Source: Pantoea septica
GTDB lineage: Bacteria > Pseudomonadota > Gammaproteobacteria > Enterobacterales > Enterobacteriaceae
Reading direction: 5' to 3'
DNA: 64,000 bases
NCBI RefSeq assembly: GCF_002095575.1
Contig: NZ_MLJJ01000013.1
Coordinates: 55,795 to 119,794 of the forward strand
The notes under the pieces were generated by a model. The model made no database searches and was not told the DNA's origin. It worked only from the letters and a program-made list of their open reading frames with translations. Made by a program: the position numbers and the translations under genes. Positions 9,280 through 21,735 of the stretch are shown in pieces (the stretch's first letter is position 1; each line of letters opens with the position of its first letter).

Positions 9280-10064
9280 CTCAGGGTCTGACGTTAAAAG
9301 GGTTCACGGCGGGCTATCCCAAACGCAAGGTGATTGAAAACCTCAGCGTGGCGCTGCTGCCGCGCGGCCAGATCACCGTGCTGCTGGGGCCGAACGGCTG
9401 CGGCAAGTCGACGCTGCTGCGCGCGCTGGCCGGGCTGAACAAAGGGCAGGGCGAGCTGTGGCTTAACGGCGAAGAGCTGATGCAGCAGCCGTTCGCGCGT
9501 CGCGCCCAGCGCGTGGTCTATCTGCCGCAGACGCTGCCTGCGGGCGTGCATCTGCACGTGCTGGAATCGATTATCGTGGCGCAGCGCGCTTCGGGCGGTT
9601 TGCATAACGCCGCCAGCGAGGCGGAAGTGATGTATCTGCTGGAGCAGCTCGGCATTTCGCATCTGGCGATGCGCTATCTCGATCAGCTTTCAGGCGGGCA
9701 GAAACAGCTGGTCGGTCTGGCGCAGTCGCTGATCCGTCGTCCGGAGCTGCTGCTGCTGGATGAGCCGCTGAGCGCGCTGGACCTGAATTATCAGTTTCAC
9801 GTGATGGATCTGGTGCGTCGCGAAACCGCCCAGCGCAATATCGTCACCGTGGTGGTAGTGCACGACATCAATATCGCCTTACGGCATGCGCACCATGCGC
9901 TGATGCTGAAAGAGGGCGCATTGATAGCGGACGGCGTGCCGGAGCAGGTGATTACGCCGGAGACGCTGGCGCAGGTGTACGGCGTGAAAGGGCGTATCGA
10001 ACGCTGCTCGCAGGGGATGCCGCAGGTGATGATTGACGGGCTGGTCGGCTCGGGGCTGGTTTAA
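9276..10064 (+). CDS. Iron-chelate ABC importer ATPase
   Basis: 262 aa FepC-like nucleotide-binding subunit. Walker A LLGPNGCGKSTLLRAL (about residues 32-47), signature LSGGQKQLVGLAQSL (about 138-152), Walker B LLLLDEPLSALD, and the switch histidine in VVVVHDINIALRHAHH are all intact. It pairs with the overlapping upstream permease. The transcript is expected to be iron-repressed through the Fur box at 8155. Its substrate-binding partner must be encoded elsewhere or borrowed from another siderophore system. No T-tailed terminator was found before the repeat at 10091. Confidence 0.9.
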   Translation: MTQGLTLKGFTAGYPKRKVIENLSVALLPRGQITVLLGPNGCGKSTLLRALAGLNKGQGELWLNGEELMQQPFARRAQRVVYLPQTLPAGVHLHVLESIIVAQRASGGLHNAASEAEVMYLLEQLGISHLAMRYLDQLSGGQKQLVGLAQSLIRRPELLLLDEPLSALDLNYQFHVMDLVRRETAQRNIVTVVVVHDINIALRHAHHALMLKEGALIADGVPEQVITPETLAQVYGVKGRIERCSQGMPQVMIDGLVGSGLV

Positions 10065-10090
10065 ACCGCGCGCAGCGGAGTTGAGAACGT

Positions 10091-10271
10091 GGTTGGCATG
10101 GCCCGAAGAGCAAAGCGTCCCGCGACAGGGACAAAAACGTCGGGAGCGTTTTTGCACAACGCAGCGCGTTAGCCCGGTGACGGGCGCACCTCAGGGATGA
10201 GGTGCGAATGTCGCGGGCCGAGCTGGCAGGGATGCCGTTTTTTGCGTCTTTGCGATCGGGCCATGCCAATC
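10091..10271. repeat. Intergenic palindromic repeat, full copy 2
   Basis: About 181 bases between the iron-importer ATPase gene and fghA, which converge. Ends are GGTTGGCATGGCCCGA and TCGGGCCATGCCAATC. Internal blocks are CAAAGCGTCCCGCGACAGGG, CACCTCAGGGATGAGGTG and GCGTCTTTGCGATCGGGC. It is the same element as at 26780 and is inverted relative to 2950. Confidence 0.88.
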
Positions 10272-10306
10272 GCGTGTGCGCAATGCCTGTCGGCTGCACA
10301 CCTTGC

Positions 10307-10339
10307 CAAACGTTCAGGGCCGCGATGCGGCCCTGAACG
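10307..10339 (-). terminator. Terminator of frmA-fghA
   Basis: A perfect 13-pair stem (CGTTCAGGGCCGC at 10311-10323, its complement at 10327-10339) with a 3-base loop, followed on the minus strand by TTTGG. It lies just past the fghA stop. Confidence 0.85.
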
Positions 10340-10341
10340 AC

Positions 10342-11184
10342 CTACACCAGCAAGTGCTGCGCGTGGAAGCGCAGATGATCCTCGACGAAGGTCGCGATGA
10401 AGTAGTAGCTGTGGTCATAGCCCGGCTGCACGCGCAGCGTCAGCGGGAATCCAACCTCTTTCGCCACCGCATCCAGCCGCTCCGGCTGCAGCTGATCCGC
10501 CAGGAACTGATCGCTGTCGCCCTGATCGATCAGGATCGGCAAGCGCGACTGCACCTCGCGCATCAGCGCGCAGCTGTCGTATTCGCGCCAGGCCGCGCGA
10601 TCCTCGCCCAGGTAAGCGCTGAACGCTTTCTGCCCCCAGGGCACCTCGGCTGGATTCACGATAGGCGCAAAGGCCGACGCCGACGCAAAGCGGTTGCCGA
10701 GACGCAGCGCCAGCATCAGCGCGCCGTGGCCGCCCATCGAATGCCCCATAATCGACTGCCGCTCGCTGATATTGAAGTTGCTGGCGATCAGCGCCGGCAG
10801 CTCCTGACTCAGGTAGTCGAACATGCGAAAGTGCGCCGACCAGGGCGCCTGGGTCGCGTTAAGGTAAAACCCCGCGCCCTGGCCGAGATCGTAAGCCTCG
10901 TCGTTGGCGACCGCCTCGCCGCGCGGGCTGGTGTCCGGCATAATCAGCACCAGACCCAGCTCCGCCGCGACGCGCTGCGCCCCGGATTTGGTGCTGAAGT
11001 TCTCATCCGTGCAGGTCAGGCCTGCCAGAAACCACACCGCAGGCGGCGGCGTGTCGCCTTTCGGACCGGGCAAAAAAATGCTGAAGGTCATCGGGCAGTT
11101 AAGCGCGGCTGACTGATGTCGCCAGCGTTGCTGCCAGCCGCCGAACATCCGGTGTTCTTCCAGCAGTTCCAGCGTGGATGCCAT
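10342..11184 (-). CDS. fghA: S-formylglutathione hydrolase
   Basis: 280 aa serine hydrolase of the esterase D family. The nucleophile elbow [10 protein letters not shown] is intact, and YDHSYYFI near the C terminus supplies the catalytic histidine. It hydrolyses S-formylglutathione to formate and glutathione, the second step of glutathione-dependent formaldehyde removal. It starts 12 bases after the frmA stop with a GGAGG site. This makes a two-gene frmA-fghA operon. E. coli carries this paralogue (yeiG) at the same place without frmA beside it. Confidence 0.93.
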   Translation of the reverse strand: MASTLELLEEHRMFGGWQQRWRHQSAALNCPMTFSIFLPGPKGDTPPPAVWFLAGLTCTDENFSTKSGAQRVAAELGLVLIMPDTSPRGEAVANDEAYDLGQGAGFYLNATQAPWSAHFRMFDYLSQELPALIASNFNISERQSIMGHSMGGHGALMLALRLGNRFASASAFAPIVNPAEVPWGQKAFSAYLGEDRAAWREYDSCALMREVQSRLPILIDQGDSDQFLADQLQPERLDAVAKEVGFPLTLRVQPGYDHSYYFIATFVEDHLRFHAQHLLV

Positions 11185-11196
11185 ATCGCCTCCCGA

Positions 11197-13321
<2,125 letters not shown>

Positions 13322-13425
13322 GTATTCTCTTCCCGTAAACAACTTGATGTGAATTATTCAGTTTTCGTAAGTTTAATAAGCTGGCATGTTATAAGCAAGC
13401 GATAATGAAACCCAGGAGTAGGGAT

Positions 13426-14556
13426 ATGGCTTTTCGCGTGGCGCTCAGCGCCTTTCTGGCGCTGGTGGTGGTGATGGGCATCGGGCGTTTCGCCTTTACG
13501 CCGCAGATGCCGCTGATGATACATGACGGGCAGCTGACGCTGACCAGCGCCAGTCTGGTGGCGGCCCTCAATTATCTCGGCTATCTGTGCGGCTCTTTTG
13601 ACGCGATGCGCGCGCGGCGGCGCGTTGAGCTGCGCCTGCAGCTGGGCGTCTGGGGGGCGGTGACGCTGACGCTGCTTTCCGCCTGCGTCAGCGGCCCCTG
13701 GCTGCACGGGGCGGTGCGCTTTTTAATCGGCTGGGCGAGCGGCGTGGCGCTGGTGCTGGTCGCCGCCTGGAGCAGCGAGCAGCTGCATCATTACGGGCGC
13801 CCCAGCCTGTCGGCGGCGGTATTCGCCGGACCGGGCGCGGGCATCTTTATCAGCGGCCTGCTGGCGGTACAGCTGCATGCCTCGCAGGCGTCCGCCTCGC
13901 TGGCGTGGGCCGCCTACGGCCTGCTGGCGCTGCTGATTATCGCCGCTATCGCGCGCAATTTGCCGCGCCGCGTCGGCGAGCTGCATCGTCCCGATCAGGC
14001 GCCGGATCCGCTGGTGCTGACCGCTGACCTGCGGCGGCTGGTGCTGAGCTACAGCCTGGCGGGCTTCGGCTATATCCTGCCCGCCACCTTTCTGTCGCAG
14101 ATGGCGGCGGCGCGCTTTCCCGACGGCGCTTTCGCCCAGTTCGTCTGGCCGATCTTCGGCGGCGCGGCAATAGTCGGCATCGCGCTGGGGATCCTGACGC
14201 GCGGCCTCGCCAGCAACAACCAACGACTGGCTTATGTGCTCTGGGCGCAGGCGCTGGGCGTAGCGGCGGCGGCGGCGCTGCCCGGCTTTAGCGGCCTGCT
14301 GCTCGGCGCGCTGCTGGTGGGCGGCGGCTTCCTCTGCGTGGTGCAGCTGGCGCTGGCCTATGCGCGCGAGCTGGCGCCGCAGCACACGCGCTATATGGCG
14401 GGGCTGCTGACCACCGGCTACGCCGTCGGACAGCTGGTGGGACCGGTGCTGTCGTCGCTCTCCACCGCGCTGCTGCATCGTCTGGAGCCGGCGCTCTGGA
14501 TCGCCGGGCTGGGACTGGCGGCGGCCGGACTGCTGGTGTGGCGACGATCGTCGTGA
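13426..14556 (+). CDS. YbfB/YjiJ-family MFS transporter
   Basis: 376 aa from the ATG preceded by AGGAG at seven bases; an earlier in-frame ATG at 13405 lies before that site. About 12 membrane segments. The N-terminal IGRFAFTPQMPLM and LNYLGYLCGS motifs are typical of the YbfB/YjiJ group of the major facilitator superfamily. No substrate is known for this group. Its divergent partner is the PtrR-like LysR gene, a common pairing of a regulator with the transporter it controls. An imperfect inverted repeat (GTGAAAAGCTTTC / GGAAAGCTTCAC) follows the stop. Confidence 0.85.
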   Translation: MAFRVALSAFLALVVVMGIGRFAFTPQMPLMIHDGQLTLTSASLVAALNYLGYLCGSFDAMRARRRVELRLQLGVWGAVTLTLLSACVSGPWLHGAVRFLIGWASGVALVLVAAWSSEQLHHYGRPSLSAAVFAGPGAGIFISGLLAVQLHASQASASLAWAAYGLLALLIIAAIARNLPRRVGELHRPDQAPDPLVLTADLRRLVLSYSLAGFGYILPATFLSQMAAARFPDGAFAQFVWPIFGGAAIVGIALGILTRGLASNNQRLAYVLWAQALGVAAAAALPGFSGLLLGALLVGGGFLCVVQLALAYARELAPQHTRYMAGLLTTGYAVGQLVGPVLSSLSTALLHRLEPALWIAGLGLAAAGLLVWRRSS

Positions 14557-14678
14557 AAAGCTTTCATCGCCGATTGGATTGATTACTGGATTACCCTGGC
14601 GGAAAGCTTCACAATACGCGCTCAGAATTGAACCCGCCGGTCTCTCCGGCGGGCGTTACACCTGCGGAGATGAGTACG

Positions 14679-15344
14679 ATGAGCACCCTTAGTCAGGAAG
14701 CTATCCTGGTTCACGAAGCGCTGCTGGCGCGAGGCCTGGAAACGCCGTTACGCGCGCCGACGCGTGAAATGGATGATGAAACCCGTAAGCGCCTGATCGC
14801 CGGCCACATGACCGAGGTCATGCAGCTGCTGAATCTGGATCTTGAGGATGACAGCCTGATGGAGACGCCGCATCGCATCGCCAAAATGTATGTGGACGAG
14901 GTTTTTTCCGGTCTGGATTACGCTAACTTCCCCAAGATCACCGTTATCGAAAACAAGATGAAAGTGGATGAGATGGTGACGGTGCGCGATATCACCCTGA
15001 CCAGCACCTGCGAGCATCACTTCGTGATTATCGACGGCAAAGCGACCGTGGCCTATATTCCGAAAGAGAAGGTGATCGGCCTGTCAAAGATCAACCGCAT
15101 CGTGCAGTTCTTCGCCCAGCGCCCGCAGGTGCAGGAGCGTCTGACTCAGCAGGTGCTGGTAGCGCTGCAGACGCTGCTCGGCACCAATAACGTCGCGGTC
15201 TCTATCGATGCGGTGCACTACTGCGTGAAAGCGCGCGGGGTGAAAGACGCCACCAGCGCCACCACCACCACCTCGCTGGGCGGCCTGTTTAAGTCGAGCC
15301 AGAATACCCGTCAGGAGTTCCTGCGCGCGGTGCGTCATATTTAA
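14679..15344 (+). CDS. folE: GTP cyclohydrolase I
   Basis: 221 aa from the ATG that has GGAG nine bases upstream; the ATG at 14670 has no room for a ribosome binding site. It converts GTP to 7,8-dihydroneopterin triphosphate, the first step of folate synthesis. Zinc ligands are visible in TSTCEHHF and in [11 protein letters not shown]. The [18 protein letters not shown] block is nearly invariant in the family. Divergence from E. coli FolE (222 aa) is small. folE is followed by yeiB as in E. coli. Confidence 0.97.
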   Translation: MSTLSQEAILVHEALLARGLETPLRAPTREMDDETRKRLIAGHMTEVMQLLNLDLEDDSLMETPHRIAKMYVDEVFSGLDYANFPKITVIENKMKVDEMVTVRDITLTSTCEHHFVIIDGKATVAYIPKEKVIGLSKINRIVQFFAQRPQVQERLTQQVLVALQTLLGTNNVAVSIDAVHYCVKARGVKDATSATTTTSLGGLFKSSQNTRQEFLRAVRHI

Positions 15345-15362
15345 AGATTACCAGCAGCCTTA

Positions 15363-15388
15363 GCCGCCGCCTGCCATCAGGCGGCGGT
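15363..15388 (+). terminator. Hairpin between folE and yeiB
   Basis: Stem CCGCCGCCTG / CAGGCGGCGG with loop CCAT, then only a short TTT. It may be a weak terminator or attenuator limiting read-through from folE into yeiB. Confidence 0.6.
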
Positions 15389-15411
15389 GCTTTATGCCAA
15401 CAGGGATCGCT

Positions 15412-16572
15412 ATGCAACGTTATCATGCGCTGGATTTCATTCGCGGCTGCGCCATCCTCGGCATTCTGTTGCTCAATATCGTCGGCTTCGCCTTGCCTTC
15501 CGCCGCCTATCTTAATCCCGCCTGGCGCGGCGATCCCGCAACCGACGAGGTCTGGACCTGGGCGGTGCTCGACATCCTGGCGCAGCTGAAATTCCTGACC
15601 CTGTTCGCGCTGCTGTTTGGCGCGGGCCTGCAGCTTCAGCTGCCGCGCGGCGGCCGCTGGCTGTCGGCGCGCCTGACGCTGCTGGCGCTTATCGGCCTGT
15701 TTCACGCCGTGGCGATGTGGGAAGGGGATATCCTGCTCGATTACGCCATTATCGGCCTTATCGTCTGGCGTATGCTGCGCGACGTGCCCTCGACGCGCAG
15801 CCTGTTTCATACCGGCGCGCTGCTCTACCTGGTGGGCTGCGGCGTGCTGCTGATCTTCGGCTCAATCTCCGATCCCGAGCCGAGCCGCTCGTGGCTGCCC
15901 GGCGCGGCCGACCTGGAGTATGAACGCTTCTGGAAGCTGGCCGGCGGCTGGGAGGCGGTGCAGAACCGCCTCGACCATCTCTCCTCCAGCCTGATGGCGC
16001 TGGCGGCGCAGTATGGCTGGCAGCTGGCCGGGCTGATGATGATGGGCGCCGCGCTGCTACGCTGCGGCTGGCTGACCGGCGAGTTTAGCCTGCGCCACTA
16101 CCGCCGCTGCGCCGCGCTTCTGCTGGCCGTCGGCTATGCCATCGCCCTGTTTGGGGTAGCGACGCAGTGGATGCTGCACTGGTCGTTTCGCTGGAGCGGC
16201 TTCTACCTGCAGGTGCCGCGCGATCTCGCCAGTCCCTTTATCAGCCTCGGCTACGCCGCGCTGATCCTCGGCTACTGGCCGCAGCTGGCGCGCTGGCGCG
16301 TCACGTCGGCGATTCAATGCGTCGGCCGCATGGCGCTGAGCAACTATCTGCTGCAAACCCTGATCTGCACCACGCTGTTCTACCGCTTCGATCTCTTTAT
16401 GCGTTTCGATCGCCTGCAGCTGCTGGCGTTTGTGCCGGCTGTCTGGCTGGTCAATATTCTCTTCTCTACGATTTGGCTGCGCTTTTTCCCGCAGGGCCCG
16501 CTGGAGTGGCTATGGCGTCGCCTGACGCGGCTGGCGGCGGGCAAAACGCCGCATCGCTCCTCATCCAGATAA
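15412..16572 (+). CDS. yeiB: DUF418 membrane protein YeiB
   Basis: 386 aa from the ATG preceded by CAGGGA; E. coli YeiB has 385. About ten membrane segments. Conserved blocks are LDFIRGCAILGILLLN at the start, LTLFALLFGAGLQL, and the C-terminal DUF418 signature VGRMALSNYLLQTLICTTLF. Function is unknown. DUF418 proteins are often discussed as membrane-bound acyltransferase-like or transport proteins, but nothing in the sequence decides this. The folE-yeiB-galS order is the enteric one. Confidence 0.9.
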   Translation: MQRYHALDFIRGCAILGILLLNIVGFALPSAAYLNPAWRGDPATDEVWTWAVLDILAQLKFLTLFALLFGAGLQLQLPRGGRWLSARLTLLALIGLFHAVAMWEGDILLDYAIIGLIVWRMLRDVPSTRSLFHTGALLYLVGCGVLLIFGSISDPEPSRSWLPGAADLEYERFWKLAGGWEAVQNRLDHLSSSLMALAAQYGWQLAGLMMMGAALLRCGWLTGEFSLRHYRRCAALLLAVGYAIALFGVATQWMLHWSFRWSGFYLQVPRDLASPFISLGYAALILGYWPQLARWRVTSAIQCVGRMALSNYLLQTLICTTLFYRFDLFMRFDRLQLLAFVPAVWLVNILFSTIWLRFFPQGPLEWLWRRLTRLAAGKTPHRSSSR

Positions 16573-16603
16573 TGATGTTCATCACAAAGGTTACATAATT
16601 GTA

Positions 16604-16637
16604 TGTAACCGTTTTCATGAGTGTGACGTGATTCACG
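16604..16637 (+). promoter_or_regulatory. Gal operator and CRP site upstream of galS
   Basis: TGTAACCGTTTTCA (16604-16617) fits the GalR/GalS half-symmetric operator with its central CCG. TGTGA-CGTGAT-TCACG (16622-16637) is a near-consensus CRP site. The same pair, with nearly the same spacing, stands before mglB at 17755. This predicts autoregulation of galS with cAMP-CRP activation. Confidence 0.85.
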
Positions 16638-16718
16638 CTGCTGCCTCGCCGCGCCTGCCAGAATAGCGCCGGATTACTTCCCGGCGTGATGCCTTTTTTT
16701 CCTCTGTGGAACAGCTGC

Positions 16719-17759
16719 ATGATAACGATTCGTGATGTTGCCCGTCTGGCTGGCGTGTCGGTGGCGACCGTCTCGCGCGTGCTGAATAACAGCAGCGCCG
16801 TTACCGCGGAGACGCGCGACGCGGTGCTGCAGGCGGTGGATTCGCTGGGCTACCGGCCCAACGCCAACGCGCAGGCGCTGGCAACGCAGATCAGCGACAC
16901 CATCGGCGTCGTGGTGATGGACGTCTCCGACCCCTTCTTCGGCGCGCTGGTGAAAGCGGTGGACACCGTGGCCCAGCGCCTGCACAAACATGTGCTGATC
17001 AGCAACTCCTGGCATCAGGAAGATAAAGAGCGCCATGCGATCGAGGTGCTGATCCGTCAGCGCTGCAATGCGCTGGTGGTGCATGCGAAAACGCTTTCAG
17101 ACGAAGAGCTCGCCTCGTTTATGCAGCAGGTGCCGGGCATGGTGATGGTCAACCGCATCGTGCCGGGCTTCGCCCATCGCTGCGTCAGCCTGGATAACGT
17201 GGCGGGCGCCCTGATGGCGACCCGCATGCTGCTGCAGCAGGGACACGGCCGCATCGGCTATCTCTGCTCCAGTCACGACATCGAAGATGTGCAGCAGCGG
17301 CGCGAAGGCTGGGAGCAGGCGCTGGCGGAGCAGGGGATTCGGCCGCAGGAGAGCTGGATCGCCAGCGCCGAGCCCGATATGCAGGGCGGCGAGGCGGCGA
17401 TGGTGGAACTGCTGGGACGCAACGTGCATCTCAGCGCTATTTTCGCCTATAACGACGGCATGGCGGCCGGCGCGCTTACCGCGCTGAAAGATAATGGCAT
17501 TCAGGTGCCGCAGCATTTCTCCGTCATCGGCTTCGATGATATCCCGATGTCGCGTTACACCGATCCTCAACTCACCACGGTGCGCTATCCCATTGTTTCT
17601 ATGGCCAAACTCGCCACCGAGCTGGCGCTGAGCGGCGCGGCGGGCCAGCTGGACGTCAGCGCGCAGCACGTCTTTATGCCGACGCTGGTGCGTCGCCATT
17701 CCGTGGCGCAGCGGCAAAATGTGGAGTCGGTCACTAATTCAGGCGATAGCGCCATGTAA
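16719..17759 (+). CDS. galS: Galactose isorepressor GalS
   Basis: 346 aa from [20 protein letters not shown], the same length as E. coli GalS. N-terminal LacI-type HTH (residues 1-24) and hinge ([13 protein letters not shown], about 46-58) are followed by a periplasmic-binding-like effector domain (about 60-340) that binds galactose/fucose. It represses the mgl operon downstream and its own gene. Gal operators are visible before both. The mgl operator overlaps the galS stop codon. Confidence 0.95.
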   Translation: MITIRDVARLAGVSVATVSRVLNNSSAVTAETRDAVLQAVDSLGYRPNANAQALATQISDTIGVVVMDVSDPFFGALVKAVDTVAQRLHKHVLISNSWHQEDKERHAIEVLIRQRCNALVVHAKTLSDEELASFMQQVPGMVMVNRIVPGFAHRCVSLDNVAGALMATRMLLQQGHGRIGYLCSSHDIEDVQQRREGWEQALAEQGIRPQESWIASAEPDMQGGEAAMVELLGRNVHLSAIFAYNDGMAAGALTALKDNGIQVPQHFSVIGFDDIPMSRYTDPQLTTVRYPIVSMAKLATELALSGAAGQLDVSAQHVFMPTLVRRHSVAQRQNVESVTNSGDSAM

Positions 17760-17788
17760 CCGTTTTCAATCTGTGATTGTATTCACAG
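17755..17788 (+). promoter_or_regulatory. Gal operator and CRP site of the mgl promoter
   Basis: Operator TGTAACCGTTTTCA (17755-17768) overlaps the end of galS. A perfect CRP site TGTGA-TTGTAT-TCACA (17772-17787) follows. A roughly 280-base leader (17789-18073) then runs to mglB. No other gene is evident in that leader; it has a CGGAG ribosome binding site just before the mglB ATG. Confidence 0.9.
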
Positions 17789-18073
17789 TTAATTAACATG
17801 CCGCTCACTATGATGGCAGCGTCTTACCGGACTGAAACATTATGTAACGCCGCACTAACCGCAGCAGGCGTGGTTTCAGCAACCCGTTGAAAAGGTTCAT
17901 CACATCTTGAGGATGCGTTGTCGCACATGGAAGTCAGTTTTCTGGACGGCGATTCAGCGGGGCAGCGCGATCTCACTCGCCTCTTTGCGACTCGCCGAAT
18001 CTTATTTTACCGAAAGCTCCTGCGCGCCAGACGCGTCTGAGCCAGTACTACCCTGCAAAAAACCGGAGATACC

Positions 18074-19069
18074 ATGAATAAGAAGGTTTTCACGCTCACA
18101 GCTTTGGTTGCCAGCATGATGTTCGGCGCAACGGCACACGCAGCGGACACGCGTATCGGCGTGACCATCTATAAGTATGACGACAACTTTATGTCGATGG
18201 TTCGTAAGGACATCGAGAAAGAGGCCAAAACCCTCGGCGGCGTACAGCTGCTGATGAATGACTCGCAGAACGACCAGTCCAAACAGAACGACCAGATCGA
18301 CGTGCTGATGGCGAAAGGCGTGAAGGCGCTGGCGATTAACCTGGTGGATCCGGCCGCGGCGGCCGTGGTGATTGATAAAGCGCGCGGCAACGACGTGCCG
18401 GTGGTGTTCTTCAACAAAGAGCCGAACGCGAAAGTGCTGGCCAGCTACGACAAAGCCTACTATGTCGGCACCGACTCTAAAGAGTCCGGCATTATTCAGG
18501 GCAAACTGATCGAGAAGCACTGGAAAGCGTCGCCGAACTGGGACCTGAACAAAGATGGCCAGATTCAGTTCGTGCTGCTGAAAGGCGAGCCGGGCCATCC
18601 GGATGCTGAAGCGCGCACCAAATACGTTATCGATACCCTGAATCAGGACGGCATCAAGACCCAGCAGCTGGCGATGGATACCGCGATGTGGGATACCGCT
18701 CAGGCGAAAGACAAGATGGATGCGTGGCTCTCCGGCCCGAACGCCAACAAAATCGAAGTGGTGATCGCCAACAACGACGCCATGGCGATGGGCGCCGTCG
18801 AAGCGCTGAAAGCGCATAACAAGACTTCAATTCCGGTGTTCGGCGTCGATGCGCTGCCGGAAGCGCTGGCGCTGGTTAAGTCGGGCGCGCTGGCGGGCAC
18901 CGTGCTGAACGATGCAGAGAACCAGGCGAAAGCGACGCTGGATATGGCGAAAAACCTGGCGGACGGCAAAGCCGCGACCGAGGGCACCAGCTATAAGATC
19001 GCCGATAAGATCGTCCGCGTGCCTTACGTGCCGGTCGATAAAGAGAACCTGTCTCAGTTCCAGAAGTAA
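18074..19069 (+). CDS. mglB: Galactose/glucose-binding periplasmic protein
   Basis: 331 aa with a Sec signal peptide ([14 protein letters not shown]..., cleavage after AHA at about residue 23). Mature protein begins [17 protein letters not shown]. The EF-hand-like calcium loop DLNKDGQIQ (about residues 157-165) is visible, as is the sugar-contact stretch VVFFNKEP. It captures galactose or glucose for MglAC, and in relatives it also presents sugar to the Trg chemoreceptor. First gene of mglBAC, under the GalS and CRP sites at 17755. Confidence 0.96.
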   Translation: MNKKVFTLTALVASMMFGATAHAADTRIGVTIYKYDDNFMSMVRKDIEKEAKTLGGVQLLMNDSQNDQSKQNDQIDVLMAKGVKALAINLVDPAAAAVVIDKARGNDVPVVFFNKEPNAKVLASYDKAYYVGTDSKESGIIQGKLIEKHWKASPNWDLNKDGQIQFVLLKGEPGHPDAEARTKYVIDTLNQDGIKTQQLAMDTAMWDTAQAKDKMDAWLSGPNANKIEVVIANNDAMAMGAVEALKAHNKTSIPVFGVDALPEALALVKSGALAGTVLNDAENQAKATLDMAKNLADGKAATEGTSYKIADKIVRVPYVPVDKENLSQFQK

Positions 19070-19077
19070 TCCTGTCC

Positions 19078-19104
19078 GGGCGCGGCTGAGCCGCGCCCTG
19101 TTTT
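19078..19104 (+). terminator. Attenuator hairpin between mglB and mglA
   Basis: Stem GGGCGCGGC / GCCGCGCCC with a TGA loop, then TGTTTTC. It most likely limits transcription beyond mglB or protects its 3' end, giving more binding protein than transporter. Confidence 0.75.
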
Positions 19105-19138
19105 CACGTGACCAACGCTTTTTTTAGCCAGGTAAATT

Positions 19139-20659
19139 ATGGCCAGTGATAATCCGACCGCGCAGCGTGAATATCTGCTGGAAATGACGAACGTCTCTAA
19201 GTCATTTCCAGGGGTTAAAGCCTTAGATAATGTGAATTTAAAAGTGCGGCCTCACTCCGTTCATGCATTGATGGGTGAAAACGGCGCCGGTAAATCGACA
19301 TTATTGAAATGCCTGTTTGGTATTTATAAAAAAGATACGGGGAGCATCCTGTTTCAGGGTGAGGAAATCGATTTTAAAAGTTCGAAAGAGGCGCTGGAAA
19401 ACGGCGTTTCGATGGTGCATCAGGAGCTGAACCTGGTATTACAGCGCACCGTCATGGACAATATGTGGCTGGGCCGCTATCCGCAAAAAGGGCCGTTCGT
19501 CGATCAGGAAAAAATGTATCGCGATACCAAAGCGATTTTCGACGAGCTGGATATCGATATCGATCCGCGCGACAAAGTGGCGACGCTCTCTGTTTCGCAG
19601 ATGCAGATGATCGAAATCGCCAAGGCGTTCTCTTATGACGCCAAAATCGTCATCATGGACGAGCCGACCTCTTCGCTGACCGAGAAAGAGGTGAACCACC
19701 TGTTCACCATTATTCGCAAGCTGAAAGATCGCGGCTGCGGCATTGTTTATATCTCGCACAAGATGGAAGAGATTTTCCAGCTGTGCGACGAGATCACTAT
19801 TCTGCGCGACGGTCAATGGATCGCCACCCAGCCGCTGGAAGGGCTGGATATGGATAAGATCATCGCCATGATGGTCGGCCGTTCCCTGAACCAGCGCTTT
19901 CCCAACAAAACCAACGTGCCGGGCGAAACCATTCTTGAGGTGCGCCATTTAACGTCGCTGCGTCAGCCGTCGATTCGCGACGTTTCGTTCGACTTGCGGA
20001 AAGGGGAGATTCTGGGCATCGCCGGGCTGGTGGGCGCCAAGCGTACCGATATCGTCGAAACGCTGTTCGGGATCCGCGAGAAGGTGAGCGGCACGATTAA
20101 GCTGCACGGCAAGCCGATTAATAACCACAGCGCCAATGAAGCCATCAACCACGGTTTCGCCCTGGTGACGGAAGAGCGCCGCTCGACCGGTATTTATGCC
20201 TTTCTCGATATCGGGTTTAACTCGTTAATCTCCAATATCAAGAAGTATAAAAACAATATCGGGCTGCTCGATAATAAGCGGATGAAAAGCGATACCCAGT
20301 GGGTTATCGACGCCATGCGCGTAAAAACGCCGGGCCATCATACGCAAATTGGATCGCTTTCGGGCGGCAACCAGCAAAAGGTGATTATCGGCCGCTGGTT
20401 ACTGACCCAGCCTGAAATATTGATGCTCGACGAACCGACGCGCGGCATTGACGTCGGCGCGAAGTTCGAAATTTACCAGCTGATTGCCGAGCTGGCGAAG
20501 AAAGAGAAGGGCATCATTATTATCTCTTCCGAAATGCCGGAGCTGTTGGGCATTACCGATCGTATTCTGGTGATGAGCAACGGTCAGGTAGCGGGCATTG
20601 TAGATACCAAGACAACCACGCAGAACGAAATATTGCGTTTAGCGTCATTACACCTTTAA
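19139..20659 (+). CDS. mglA: Galactose/methyl galactoside ABC importer ATPase
   Basis: 506 aa with two fused ABC domains. The first has Walker [13 protein letters not shown], a diverged signature [14 protein letters not shown] and Walker [10 protein letters not shown]. In the second, the Walker A position is degenerate ([14 protein letters not shown]), but signature [15 protein letters not shown] and Walker [10 protein letters not shown] are present. This asymmetry is normal for sugar importers of the MglA/RbsA group. It energises uptake through MglC. The ATG has CCAGG upstream. AT-rich codon use near the start matches that of mglC. Confidence 0.96.
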   Translation: MASDNPTAQREYLLEMTNVSKSFPGVKALDNVNLKVRPHSVHALMGENGAGKSTLLKCLFGIYKKDTGSILFQGEEIDFKSSKEALENGVSMVHQELNLVLQRTVMDNMWLGRYPQKGPFVDQEKMYRDTKAIFDELDIDIDPRDKVATLSVSQMQMIEIAKAFSYDAKIVIMDEPTSSLTEKEVNHLFTIIRKLKDRGCGIVYISHKMEEIFQLCDEITILRDGQWIATQPLEGLDMDKIIAMMVGRSLNQRFPNKTNVPGETILEVRHLTSLRQPSIRDVSFDLRKGEILGIAGLVGAKRTDIVETLFGIREKVSGTIKLHGKPINNHSANEAINHGFALVTEERRSTGIYAFLDIGFNSLISNIKKYKNNIGLLDNKRMKSDTQWVIDAMRVKTPGHHTQIGSLSGGNQQKVIIGRWLLTQPEILMLDEPTRGIDVGAKFEIYQLIAELAKKEKGIIIISSEMPELLGITDRILVMSNGQVAGIVDTKTTTQNEILRLASLHL

Positions 20660-20678
20660 TGAAGCAAGGGCTGTTAAC

Positions 20679-21689
20679 ATGAAAGCGACTACTAAAAAGA
20701 ATGCGCTAACCTGGCTGAAAGAGGGCGGCATTTATGTCGTTCTGCTGGTTTTGCTGGCTATTATTATTTTCCAGGATCCGACATTTTTAAGCCTGATGAA
20801 CCTGAGTAATATTCTGACCCAATCCTCGGTGCGTATTATTATCGCGCTGGGCGTGGCGGGTCTGATCGTTACGCAGGGCACCGACCTGTCGGCCGGTCGT
20901 CAGGTCGGTCTGGCGGCGGTGGTGGCGGCGACGCTGCTGCAGGCGATGGATAACGCCAATAAGGTGTTTCCGACGCTGGATACCGTGCCAATTCCGGTGG
21001 TGATTCTGGTGGTGTGCGCGATCGGCGGCCTGATCGGCCTGGTGAATGGCCTGATCATCGCCTACCTCAAGGTGACGCCGTTTATTACCACGCTCGGCAC
21101 CATGATTATCGTTTACGGCATCAACTCGCTCTACTACGATTTCGTCGGCGCGTCGCCGATTGCCGGGTTTGACAGCGGCTTCTCGAAGTTCGCTCAGGGC
21201 TTCCTGCGCTTTGGCGACTTCAAGCTCTCTTACATCACCTTCTACGCGATTGCCGCCATCATTTTCATCTGGATCCTGTGGAACAAGACCCGCTTTGGCA
21301 AGAATATTTTTGCTATCGGCGGCAACCCGGAAGCGGCGAAAGTCTCTGGCGTTAACGTCAACCTCAACCTGATTCTGATCTATGCGCTTTCCGGCGTGTT
21401 CTACGCCTTCGGCGGCATGCTGGAAGCGGGCCGTATCGGCAGCGCCACCAACAACCTCGGCTTTATGTATGAGCTGGACGCCATTGCGGCGTGCGTGGTG
21501 GGCGGCGTTTCTTTTGCCGGCGGCGTAGGGACGGTTGCGGGCGTAGTGACCGGCGTGCTCATCTTTACCGTGATCAACTACGGTCTGACCTATATCGGCG
21601 TGAACCCTTACTGGCAGTACATTATCAAGGGCGGCATCATTATCTTCGCCGTGGCGCTGGATTCGCTGAAGTACTCGCGTAAGAAGTAA
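20679..21689 (+). CDS. mglC: Galactose/methyl galactoside ABC importer permease
   Basis: 336 aa BPD_transp_2 family permease with about ten membrane segments. Typical motifs: VAGLIVTQGTDLSAGRQVGL near the start, the EAA-like region IFAIGGNPEAAKVSGVNV, and the C-terminal KGGIIIFAVALDSLKYSRKK. It pairs with MglA and receives sugar from MglB. It lies 19 bases after mglA and ends the operon. A repeat copy at 21736 follows instead of a clear T-tailed terminator. Confidence 0.95.
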   Translation: MKATTKKNALTWLKEGGIYVVLLVLLAIIIFQDPTFLSLMNLSNILTQSSVRIIIALGVAGLIVTQGTDLSAGRQVGLAAVVAATLLQAMDNANKVFPTLDTVPIPVVILVVCAIGGLIGLVNGLIIAYLKVTPFITTLGTMIIVYGINSLYYDFVGASPIAGFDSGFSKFAQGFLRFGDFKLSYITFYAIAAIIFIWILWNKTRFGKNIFAIGGNPEAAKVSGVNVNLNLILIYALSGVFYAFGGMLEAGRIGSATNNLGFMYELDAIAACVVGGVSFAGGVGTVAGVVTGVLIFTVINYGLTYIGVNPYWQYIIKGGIIIFAVALDSLKYSRKK

Positions 21690-21735
21690 GTCAAAAAGGT
21701 CGCTCAGGCTTGTTGCAGACAGCCTGGGCGTCAAA

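Noticed and set aside
19139..20659. Degenerate second Walker A in MglA as a possible mutation
   Set aside because: The same [10 protein letters not shown] sequence is normal in MglA-type double ATPases.
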